Positions 6,296 through 13,022 of a DNA stretch of 18,115 nt are shown piece by piece; position 1 is the first letter of the stretch; every line of letters starts with the position of its first letter. The notes below the pieces were generated by a model that did no database searches, was not told the DNA's origin, and saw only the letters and a program-made list of their open reading frames with translations. The translations under genes and the position numbers were made by a program. The DNA comes from Rhodoferax sp. UBA4127. GTDB taxonomy: Bacteria > Pseudomonadota > Gammaproteobacteria > Burkholderiales > Burkholderiaceae_C. The stretch is from the NCBI GenBank assembly GCA_002381045.1, contig DFWT01000233.1, positions 1,396-19,510 of the forward strand. The letters are read 5' to 3'.

Positions 6296-6928
6296 TCAGG
6301 GCGCGCTAGTGGGCGATTGCGGCGTATAACGCAGTTGGCTCAGATCAAAACCCTGTGCGCTGGCGCTGGCCAGTGCCGCATCAAGCAAAGGCTTGGCCAA
6401 CTGCGGGGTACGCGACAACACCCACAGGTACTTGCGGTTGGGGTTGCCCACCACGGCCCAGCGGTAGTCTGGGTCCAAGCCGATCACCCAATAATCGGCT
6501 TTAAATGGCCAGAAAAAAGAGACCTTGAGCTTGGCATTGGCCGAGCCTTCCACCACGGTGGCATGGCCGGTGGCTTCCTGAGTGCTGCTATCTGTGCGAC
6601 AGCGGTTGACCACGGAAACCCGGGAATCGGGCTCCAGCGCGTACTGAGCCGTGGTGTCACCCACGCAGTTGCGCTGAAAAAACATAGGGAAGCTGCCAAT
6701 CTCGTACCACTTGCCTATGTACCGGCTCAGATCCACGGATGCCACACTGGCCACCGGCGACAGTGGCGCCTCTCCAGCAAGGGCATAGGTCGGCAGGCCA
6801 ATGGTCAAAATCACGGATAAAGAACAAGCAAAATTTTTGATGGTGAACCCCTTGGTCGTTACGGGTGAACTGGAAAACAGCGCTAGCAATGCCTGGATTG
6901 TCAGCGTTGCTTTGGGTGGCCTTGGCAT
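6296..6928 (-). CDS. blc: Bacterial lipocalin (Blc-like), secreted
   Basis: One lipocalin domain. The first conserved block is DLSRYIGKWYEIGSFP (invariant GxW); later come CVGDTTAQYAL, VVNRC, LKVSFFWPFKADYWVIGLDPDYRWAVVG and YLWVLSRTP, all typical of Blc proteins that bind lipids or fatty acids at the envelope. A clear signal peptide (IKNFACSLSVILTIGLPTYA, cut near ALA/GE) has no lipobox, so a soluble periplasmic protein is expected, unlike E. coli Blc, a lipoprotein. The start is uncertain. ATG at 6928 (used here) puts about 29 odd residues ahead of the signal peptide with a weak Shine-Dalgarno; GTG at 6997 is longer still. ATC at 6841, six bases after AAGGGG, would start exactly at the signal peptide. 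The gene is divergent from the TetR-ABC exporter operon. Confidence 0.85.
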   Translation of the reverse strand: MPRPPKATLTIQALLALFSSSPVTTKGFTIKNFACSLSVILTIGLPTYALAGEAPLSPVASVASVDLSRYIGKWYEIGSFPMFFQRNCVGDTTAQYALEPDSRVSVVNRCRTDSSTQEATGHATVVEGSANAKLKVSFFWPFKADYWVIGLDPDYRWAVVGNPNRKYLWVLSRTPQLAKPLLDAALASASAQGFDLSQLRYTPQSPTSAP

Positions 6929-7058
6929 ACGCCCCAAAAGTCCACAATCGCATTTCCAAATAGAGCTTGGCGGGAAACATGCGACAGAGCCAAGCACTGA
7001 TTATTTACCCGATTGTTCAGGTATTCAGTCTGCTGGACCGCGGATCAGATTGAAGCAT

Positions 7059-7088
7059 TACAATATGTAATTAATCAATTACTTCAAT
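7059..7088. promoter_or_regulatory. Probable promoter/operator of the tetR-exporter operon
   Basis: TACAAT at 7059-7064 is a good -10 box for the rightward operon, though no good -35 is seen. It is followed by the dyad GTAATT-AATC-AATTAC (7067-7082). ATTGAAG just upstream (7050-7056 region) is mirrored by CTTCAAT at 7082-7088. A dyad over the start region of a tetR gene is the usual site of autorepression. Confidence 0.4.
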
Positions 7089-7092
7089 CGTT

Positions 7093-7734
7093 ATGGAAGT
7101 AGCTGAAAGACCCCCAAAGCAACGCACTGAACTGCGTCAGGCCAGTCTGATTGAGGCGGCGTTACGACTGGCTTCCCAGCGCAGCCCTGCCGACATCACC
7201 ACGGCCCACTTGGCGCAGGCCGTGGGAATCTCCCAGGGCGCGGTGTTTCGCCACTTTCCCAGCAAAGAAGCCATCTGGCTCGCCGCGCTGGACTGGGTCA
7301 CTGAAACGCTGATGACGCAACTGCACACCGCCGCTGAAGAAGCGCAACGCAATACACCCGACCCCATGGACGCCTTGTGCGCCGTGTTTCACGCCCATGT
7401 CGACTTTGTGTTGGCCCACCCGGGTGTACCTCGTCTGATTTTTCAGGAACTGCAAAGCGCCAAAGATACGGCGCTCAAACTCCGGGTGCGTATGTTGATG
7501 CAAAAGTATCGACAATTGCTCCTGAATTTATTGCAACTTGCACAGACACAGCAAGGGCTAAGACCCGATATTGATCTGCAAGCTGCGGCGGTTTTGTTCA
7601 TTGGATCCATTCAGGGTTTGGTGATGCAGGCTCTGATTTCCAACGACCTGCCCGCCATGGCGGCCCATGCACCCGGCGTTTTTGGCATTTTCCAGCGCGG
7701 TGTGCAGCAATCACCCTATGACCTTCGGACTTGA
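7093..7734 (+). CDS. TetR/AcrR-family repressor of the ABC exporter operon
   Basis: 213 residues. The N-terminal TetR helix-turn-helix spans about 15-62 (SLIEAALRLASQRSPADITT, then AHLAQAVGISQGAVFRHFPSKEAIW). The rest is a helical ligand-binding and dimer domain without recognisable specificity. Its stop overlaps the leader of the membrane-fusion gene (ATG two bases after the TGA), so it is the first gene of the exporter operon and probably represses it until an exported compound binds. The dyad at 7067-7082 is the likely operator. Confidence 0.9.
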   Translation: MEVAERPPKQRTELRQASLIEAALRLASQRSPADITTAHLAQAVGISQGAVFRHFPSKEAIWLAALDWVTETLMTQLHTAAEEAQRNTPDPMDALCAVFHAHVDFVLAHPGVPRLIFQELQSAKDTALKLRVRMLMQKYRQLLLNLLQLAQTQQGLRPDIDLQAAAVLFIGSIQGLVMQALISNDLPAMAAHAPGVFGIFQRGVQQSPYDLRT

Positions 7735-7736
7735 AC

Positions 7737-8933
7737 ATGAAAACTAGCCTCCTCACCACCCGCCGCGTACTAATCGCCACCTTGGCGATCGCCCTGGTCG
7801 GCACGCTGGCCTTCGTGTCCTTGCGCACAGGCCCACTGGCACCCATCAAGGTCACCGTGGCGCAGCCAACCGAAGGCAGCTTGAGCCCGTCCATCTTTGG
7901 CATCGGCACGGTGGAGGCCAGGCGCAGCTGGATGGTCGGCCCCACCACCGCAGGGCGGGTACTCAGCGTCAAGGTCGATGTGGGCGACCGTGTCAAGGCC
8001 GGTCAACTGCTGGCCGAGATGGACCCGGTCGATTTGAGCCAACGCCTGAGCGCTTTGGATGCCTCGTTGGCGCGTGCCAGCAGTGCGCAGGCCGCCGCTC
8101 AAGCCCAACTGGCCGACGCGCAGGCCAAACGGGCTTTGGCAGCCAGCAATGCGCAACGCAACCAAGACTTGGCTCGGCAAAACTTCATCAGCGCTGGCGC
8201 GCTGGAGGCCACTGTCCAAACACAAGCTTCGGCTGAGGCCGCCGTGCAGGCCGCCCAAGCCAATCTGGCAGGTGCGGGCCAGGACCAGACTCGCCTCAAA
8301 GCCGAGCGGGCTGGTCTGTCTCAACAACGCGACAACATCCGCCTGTTTGCCCCCGGCAACGCAGTGGTCACCACCCGCGATGCCGAAGCCGGAAGCACCG
8401 TCGTGGCAGGCCAACCCGTGCTGCGGCTGATTGACCCCAGCAGCCTGTGGGTGAAACTGCGGGTGGATCAGGGCAGGTCTGCCGGGATTGGCCCAGGCCT
8501 GAAGGCCAGCATTGTGCTGCGCTCGAACCCTCGGACGGCCTTGGATGGCCAAGTGGCACGTGTGGAACTGTTGGCTGACAGCGTGACCGAGGAGCGCATC
8601 GCGCAGGTGGCGTTTGATGCCGCACCCTCCGGAATGTCGGTGGGTGAAATGGCTGAAGTAACTTTGCACCTCCCCACCACTGCGCCCGCCCTGCTGCTGC
8701 CCAACGCCGCGATCCAGCGGCAAAGTGGCCAAACAGGTGTCTGGCGATTGCAGAACAGCAAGCCGGTATTTGCACCGGTGCAACTCGGCGTGCAAAGTCT
8801 GGACGGTCAGGTCCAGGTACTCAAGGGTTTGACCAAAGATGATCAGGTGGTGGTGTACAGCCAAAAAGCCTTGACCAGCGGCGCGCGCATTACCGTGGTA
8901 GACGCACTGATCAAATCCGAGGCCAGCCAATGA
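7737..8933 (+). CDS. Periplasmic adaptor (HlyD/MacA-type membrane-fusion protein) of an ABC exporter
   Basis: 398 residues from ATG 7737; a TTG at 7731 is in frame, but the ATG directly follows the tetR stop. One N-terminal membrane anchor (about 10-28). Then come the first half of the lipoyl/barrel-sandwich domain (GRVLSVKVDVGDRVKAGQLL), an Ala/Gln-rich coiled-coil hairpin (about 98-200), the second lipoyl half (IRLFAPGNAVVTTRDAEAG), a beta-barrel and a membrane-proximal domain. It would link the inner-membrane permease to an outer-membrane channel, which is not encoded here. The last bases overlap the permease start as ATGA. Confidence 0.9.
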   Translation: MKTSLLTTRRVLIATLAIALVGTLAFVSLRTGPLAPIKVTVAQPTEGSLSPSIFGIGTVEARRSWMVGPTTAGRVLSVKVDVGDRVKAGQLLAEMDPVDLSQRLSALDASLARASSAQAAAQAQLADAQAKRALAASNAQRNQDLARQNFISAGALEATVQTQASAEAAVQAAQANLAGAGQDQTRLKAERAGLSQQRDNIRLFAPGNAVVTTRDAEAGSTVVAGQPVLRLIDPSSLWVKLRVDQGRSAGIGPGLKASIVLRSNPRTALDGQVARVELLADSVTEERIAQVAFDAAPSGMSVGEMAEVTLHLPTTAPALLLPNAAIQRQSGQTGVWRLQNSKPVFAPVQLGVQSLDGQVQVLKGLTKDDQVVVYSQKALTSGARITVVDALIKSEASQ

Positions 8934-10123
8934 TCAGCCTGGCCGGGCGGGACATTGCGCACAGCTGGGGCAAGTTTGTCCTGACTGGCCTGGGTCTGGG
9001 GCTGCTGATTGGGGTGACGCTGTCCATGGCCGGCATCTACCGCGGTATGGTAGACGATGCCCAGGCGCTGCTGGGTAACAGCCAAGCCGACCTGTGGGTG
9101 GTCCAAAAAGACACCCAAGGCCCCTACGCAGAATCTTCCAGCATCAAAGATGACGTGGTGCGCAGCGTGCGCGGTATGCCAGGCGTGGCCCAGGCCGCCA
9201 ACGTGACCTACCTGACCATGCAGGTTCAAAACCCCAGCGGTTTGGAGTCGCGCACCATGGTGGTGGGTATTGAGCCCAACCAGCCAGGCGCGCCAGCCTA
9301 CTTGGTAGCGGGCCGCCAACTCACCCGTGACCACTATGAAGCGGTGGCCGATGTTAAGACCGGTCTGAAACTTGGCGACGAGGTACGTGTGCGCCGCCAC
9401 AGCTACCACGTGGTCGGAATTACCCAGCGCATGGTGTCATCTGGGGGCGACCCCATGCTGTTCATCCCGCTCAAAGACGCTCAAGAAGCCCAGTTTTTAA
9501 AGGACAACGACACCGTGGTCAATGACCGCACCCGCACCGCCGCGAACCCTGCCTTCAATCGGCCGAGTGTGCCAGGTTTGCTGGAGGCGGTGCAAGGCTT
9601 GCAGACCAGCAGCCACAACGTCAACGCGGTGCTGGTGCAACTGCAGCCTGGCTGGAATTCAGATGATGTGGCAGCAGAACTGATGCGCTGGAAACATGTG
9701 CAGGTGTACACCCGTGCGGGCATGGAAGACATTCTGGTGGCCAAGCTGATTGCCACGTCAGCCAAACAAATCGGCATGTTCCTGGCCATTCTGGCGGTTG
9801 TCAGCGCAGCCATTGTGGCCTTCATCATCTACACCATGACGCTGGGCAAGATCCGCGAGATTGCGGTGCTTAAACTTATTGGTACGCGCAACCGCACCAT
9901 CGCCGGCATGATCCTGCAGCAGGCTCTAGGGCTGGGGTTGATCGGCTTCATGGTCGGGAAAACTGCGGCCACGGCGTGGGCACCCATTTTCCCAAAATAC
10001 GTGCTGTTGATGCCGCGTGATGCCGTCATCGGCCTGGTAGCCACCCTTATGATTTGCGCGCTGGCCAGCGTACTGGCCATCCGTGTCGCACTCAAGGTAG
10101 ACCCTGCGGAGGCAATTGGATGA
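8930..10123 (+). CDS. ABC exporter permease, FtsX/MacB/DevC type
   Basis: 397 residues. One N-terminal membrane helix (about 16-36), a large periplasmic MacB-like core domain (about 40-275), then three helices in the C-terminal FtsX domain, including the segment after IGMFLAILAVV and the motif GKIREIAVLKLIGTRNRTI that contacts the ATPase. This four-helix topology is that of LolC/MacB/DevC proteins, which push substrates from the periplasm or outer leaflet rather than across the inner membrane. The ATGA overlaps at both ends show tight translational coupling. Substrate not identifiable; the neighbouring periplasmic lipocalin hints at a lipid or lipophilic compound, but this is speculative. Confidence 0.9.
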   Translation: MISLAGRDIAHSWGKFVLTGLGLGLLIGVTLSMAGIYRGMVDDAQALLGNSQADLWVVQKDTQGPYAESSSIKDDVVRSVRGMPGVAQAANVTYLTMQVQNPSGLESRTMVVGIEPNQPGAPAYLVAGRQLTRDHYEAVADVKTGLKLGDEVRVRRHSYHVVGITQRMVSSGGDPMLFIPLKDAQEAQFLKDNDTVVNDRTRTAANPAFNRPSVPGLLEAVQGLQTSSHNVNAVLVQLQPGWNSDDVAAELMRWKHVQVYTRAGMEDILVAKLIATSAKQIGMFLAILAVVSAAIVAFIIYTMTLGKIREIAVLKLIGTRNRTIAGMILQQALGLGLIGFMVGKTAATAWAPIFPKYVLLMPRDAVIGLVATLMICALASVLAIRVALKVDPAEAIG

Positions 10124-10851
10124 ATACGGCTGCAAACACCCCAAGTGCGGCTGGTGGCATTCGCATTGAAGGCCTGCGCAAGGTCTACGGCAAAGGCGAC
10201 AACGCCGTGGAAGCACTCAAAGATGTCAACATGGTGGTGGCACCCGGTGAGGTGGTGGGTTTGGTGGGACCTTCTGGCTCGGGCAAAAGCACACTGCTCA
10301 AATGCCTGGGCGCCATCATCGAGCCAACGTCAGGGCGCATGACGCTGGGCAATGACCTGATTTACGACAACGGCTGGCGCGTGCCCGACCTGCGCGCCTT
10401 GCGACGCGACCGCATTGGCTTTATCTTTCAGGCGCCCTACCTCATCCCGTTTTTGGACGTGACCGATAACGTGGCCCTGCTGCCGATGCTGGCAGGCGTG
10501 GGCAATGCCACAGCCCGCGCCACCGCATTGGAACTGCTCACTGCGCTCGATGTGCACCACCGCGCCAAAGCGGAGCCGTCACAACTTTCAGGCGGTGAGC
10601 AGCAACGCGTGTCGATTGCCCGAGCGCTGGCCAACCGCCCGCCGGTGATCCTGGCCGATGAGCCCACCGCTCCGCTGGACAGCGAACGGGCGTTGGGCGT
10701 GATGCGCATCCTGAACCAAATGGCTGTGCAAGCCCAAACGGCCATCATTGTGGTCACGCACGACGAGAAGATCATTCCCACCTTCAAGCGGATCTATCAC
10801 ATCCGGGACGGGCAAACCATTGAGGAAGCCGGGGAAGGTCGGATGCTGTAG
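10120..10851 (+). CDS. ABC exporter ATPase, MacB/LolD/DevA type
   Basis: 243 residues. Walker A GPSGSGKS (50-57), Q-loop Gln104, signature LSGGEQQR (156-163), Walker B VILADE (176-181) and H-loop His214 (VVTHD) are all intact, so it should hydrolyse ATP. The D-loop region reads EPTAPLD, where EPTAALD is usual. ATG at 10120 overlaps the permease stop (ATGA), and the recognition domain starts at about residue 13. An upstream in-frame start at 10054 lies inside the permease and is unlikely. It powers the permease above. The operon ends here, 18 bp from the convergent TSUP gene. Confidence 0.92.
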   Translation: MNTAANTPSAAGGIRIEGLRKVYGKGDNAVEALKDVNMVVAPGEVVGLVGPSGSGKSTLLKCLGAIIEPTSGRMTLGNDLIYDNGWRVPDLRALRRDRIGFIFQAPYLIPFLDVTDNVALLPMLAGVGNATARATALELLTALDVHHRAKAEPSQLSGGEQQRVSIARALANRPPVILADEPTAPLDSERALGVMRILNQMAVQAQTAIIVVTHDEKIIPTFKRIYHIRDGQTIEEAGEGRML

Positions 10852-10869
10852 TTGGGCAATCGGCTGTGC

Positions 10870-11655
10870 TCAAAGCAACCCGACTGCCAATCCGCTACCA
10901 ATCAGCACCATCAAAACGGCCACGATGAGTTCCACCGCTCTCAAGGTCACTTTCGTGAGCAAACGCTTTCCCAAGTACACGCCAAGGAAAGCTGACCCGG
11001 TTGCAACCATTACCGCATAGCTGTTCTGACTACCTGGCTCCATCACCAGATGGCTTTCAAACGTTAAACCATACACCGCCAGGCGCACCGTATCCACCAA
11101 AACGGTACACAGCGCGCCGGTGCCCACATAGGCCTCTTTGGACAGCCCGGCTTTCACCAAAAATGCCGACCGAATGGCACCCTGGTTGCCCGACAGGCCA
11201 CCAAAAAAACCAGACAACAAGCCACCCAAGGGGAGCCAACGCGCTGGGAATGCCAACCGGGCAAAGGCGGGAGAAAGCTCCAGCAGGGCAAAGACCACAA
11301 TCACCATGCCAACAGACGCTTTGATGGGTGTGACTTGGCGCAAAGCACCCCAAAATTCATAATCGAACCAAGGGGACAAACCTGACATCAAGGAGAGCGT
11401 GAATGCGCCCAAAACGGCGGCAAGCGCAGCAGGGAAACCAAAACGAATGACGGTGGGCCAATGGGCATCTCGCCCAACCAAACCAATCTTGAAAAGGTTG
11501 CTCGCCAGATGAACCACCGCGGTCATGGCAACCGCCGTGGCTACCGGGAAAAAAAGTGCAAAAACAGGCGTCAGGAGGGTGCCCAACCCGAAGCCAGAAA
11601 AGAGGGTCAAGCAGGAAGCGGCAAGCGCACTGACACTGATGATCAGGAGGTCCAT
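10870..11655 (-). CDS. TauE/SafE (TSUP) family anion exporter
   Basis: 261 residues from the ATG at 11655; a further in-frame ATG at 11694 is possible but lies in a strong hairpin with no ribosome-binding site. About eight hydrophobic segments in two repeats are visible, with the family features SGFGLGTLLTP, HLASNLFKIGLVG, GFFGGLSGNQGAIRSAFL and a Gly-rich C-terminal helix. TSUP members export sulfite, sulfoacetate, thiosulfate or other sulfur and organic anions; the substrate cannot be read from sequence. It lies downstream of the haem lipoprotein gene on the same strand, and the rhodanese further upstream supports a sulfur link. Convergent with the ABC exporter. Confidence 0.88.
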   Translation of the reverse strand: MDLLIISVSALAASCLTLFSGFGLGTLLTPVFALFFPVATAVAMTAVVHLASNLFKIGLVGRDAHWPTVIRFGFPAALAAVLGAFTLSLMSGLSPWFDYEFWGALRQVTPIKASVGMVIVVFALLELSPAFARLAFPARWLPLGGLLSGFFGGLSGNQGAIRSAFLVKAGLSKEAYVGTGALCTVLVDTVRLAVYGLTFESHLVMEPGSQNSYAVMVATGSAFLGVYLGKRLLTKVTLRAVELIVAVLMVLIGSGLAVGLL

Positions 11656-11668
11656 ACCAAACCCAATT

Positions 11669-11692
11669 GGGCTACCCGAAGCCGGGTAGCCC
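11669..11692 (-). terminator. GC-rich hairpin between the haem lipoprotein and TSUP genes
   Basis: A perfect 10-bp stem (GGGCTACCCG / CGGGTAGCCC) with a 4-base loop lies 48 bp after the lipoprotein stop. No run of T follows on the minus strand, so it may attenuate transcription into the TSUP gene or stabilise the upstream mRNA rather than end transcription fully. A smaller stem (GCCCGC/GCGGGC, about 11704-11725) sits beside it. Confidence 0.5.
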
Positions 11693-11740
11693 ATGATTCA
11701 AGAGCCCGCAACAGGTGCGCGGGCGACTCACTTGACCTGC

Positions 11741-12814
11741 TTACTTCTTGCCAAACACCATGAACGCGGCATCGTCCATCGTGGCATGGCGAACCTGTGC
11801 ATTGTCAAAGGCCGCAAAGCCAAACGGGTAGCGTTTGCCCATTTCAGCAAACTGCACATCAAACTTGCTTCCTGTGACCAGTTTGCGGCTAACCACTGAG
11901 GTATGCATGCCGTTGGCATAGCTGTTCGCCACGCGCACGTCACCCCGGTCGGTACCAGTCAGCGGGTTGATGATGATCGAAGCCACCTCATCACCTGCCT
12001 TGAATTTGCTGTCGTCAAACGCCACTTCACTGCCACGTACGATATAGAAGTTTCCGCCTGCGCTGGCCGGTTTTGCATCGCTGCTCATGAAAGCGGGCTT
12101 GCCATCAACAAGCGCAACATTGGTGTACTCGCCACCTTTAGGGCCTGGGTCGCCCTTACGACCAGCGTTGGGAGCAGTTTTCGGGTCGTAACGCGTTTCG
12201 TCGGTGTACTGGTCATCCAGAAAGCCCAATGGGCCGGTACGCTGTCCCTTCATGTGCCACATGTCGAGCAATTGGCCTGCATCGCTGGTGTATTTGTTGC
12301 CATAGGGCTTGCCCTCGCCGGTGTGGCAGGCCATGGCGCAACCTTCTTTGACGAATGGCTTCTCGGTGGCCTCATTGGTGGGCCACAACATGGCCCACTT
12401 GTCCTCGTAATACATGTTGTCATCACCACCCTTGTCGGCTGGGTCCTTCAACTTTTTCCAGGAGCCATCTGCCTGCTTTTGGTAGGGACCACGACGCACC
12501 GAGTTGGTTGGGTCTTTGTACTGAACCAGCATGTAGAGCATGTCGGCGGTATAGGCCGCTTTCAGCATGACCGTGGTACCACCCTTTTTGCCTGGCAAGG
12601 CACCAAAGTTAACCCCACCGCTCAGCTCTGCAGAAAACGGGCTGGCTTTGGCCCAAACTGGATCTGCCGCGCCGGAAGCGGGATTAGGTGCAGCACTGGA
12701 GTAGGCTGCCACCAGGGTATCGGCAGGTACTTTGTCTTGCACGGATTGGCAGCCGAACAGCGTCAGGGTTGCAAGGGTCACGGCGCTCACGCAGAGCAGT
12801 GAAGTTTTCTTCAT
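11741..12814 (-). CDS. Ethylbenzene-dehydrogenase-related haem-binding lipoprotein
   Basis: 357 residues. The N-terminus is a lipoprotein signal ending LFGC (Cys22). The mature part fits the EB_dh domain of haem-b-binding subunits related to ethylbenzene dehydrogenase gamma: a beta-rich fold with WAKASPF, LYMLVQYKDPTN, KWAMLWP, DMWHMKGQRTGPLGFLDDQY and FAEMGKRYPFGFAAFDN. An unusual CAMACH (Cys159-x3-Cys163-His164) may attach a c-type haem. It is probably an envelope-anchored electron carrier or haem sensor; no molybdoenzyme partner is in the window. The ATG has a GAGGAA ribosome-binding site. A near-consensus sigma54 promoter 60 bp upstream and the adjacent NtrC-type gene imply two-component control. 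Confidence 0.82.
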   Translation of the reverse strand: MKKTSLLCVSAVTLATLTLFGCQSVQDKVPADTLVAAYSSAAPNPASGAADPVWAKASPFSAELSGGVNFGALPGKKGGTTVMLKAAYTADMLYMLVQYKDPTNSVRRGPYQKQADGSWKKLKDPADKGGDDNMYYEDKWAMLWPTNEATEKPFVKEGCAMACHTGEGKPYGNKYTSDAGQLLDMWHMKGQRTGPLGFLDDQYTDETRYDPKTAPNAGRKGDPGPKGGEYTNVALVDGKPAFMSSDAKPASAGGNFYIVRGSEVAFDDSKFKAGDEVASIIINPLTGTDRGDVRVANSYANGMHTSVVSRKLVTGSKFDVQFAEMGKRYPFGFAAFDNAQVRHATMDDAAFMVFGKK

Positions 12815-12884
12815 GATGATTTCCTCTATAAGTTGAAGACCAGAACCAAAGGGTCACATGAATCTTTGGTGCCGACCCACTCTC

Positions 12885-12900
12885 CGCAAACTGCATGCCA
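12885..12900 (-). promoter_or_regulatory. Sigma54 (-24/-12) promoter for the haem lipoprotein gene
   Basis: Reading leftwards, TGGCAT-GCAGT-TTGCG has the invariant GG and GC ten bases apart and differs from TGGCAC-N5-TTGCW only at the last base of each block. The predicted start is near 12874, giving a 60-base leader before the ATG at 12814. The rest of the 203-bp gap (12815-13017) holds no gene. Confidence 0.75.
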
Positions 12901-13006
12901 CCTTGAAAGCGGCCGAATTGCAGGTGAAAAACGCTGGTTTGCTGTCAAAACCCGGGGATTGAGACCCTCAGCGACTTCAAAGAAGGTCGCTATGTCATCA
13001 CAAAAT

Positions 13007-13022
13007 CGTGACACCTGTCACG
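13007..13022. promoter_or_regulatory. GTGAC-type dyad: candidate activator site for the sigma54 promoter
   Basis: CGTGACA-CC-TGTCACG is a perfect 16-bp palindrome, centred about 140 bp upstream of the predicted sigma54 start and overlapping the last bases of the response-regulator gene. Half-sites TGTCA (about 12994) and GTGACA (about 13028) flank it. This is the expected place for binding of the adjacent NtrC-type regulator. The GTGA-N6-TCAC layout also resembles CRP-family sites, so that alternative stays open. Confidence 0.5.

Noticed and set aside
6140..6820. Long plus-strand frame across the lipocalin gene
   Set aside because: It overlaps the well-supported lipocalin on the other strand and lacks a domain and start signals.
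7770..8930. A 386-codon antisense frame opposite the membrane-fusion gene
   Set aside because: It is the shadow of a GC-rich coding region; its translation is rich in His/Gln/Gly without any domain, and the sense strand encodes a clear adaptor protein.
11903..12802. A 299-codon plus-strand frame opposite the haem lipoprotein gene
   Set aside because: No family resemblance; the minus strand has the lipobox, haem motif, ribosome-binding site and sigma54 promoter.
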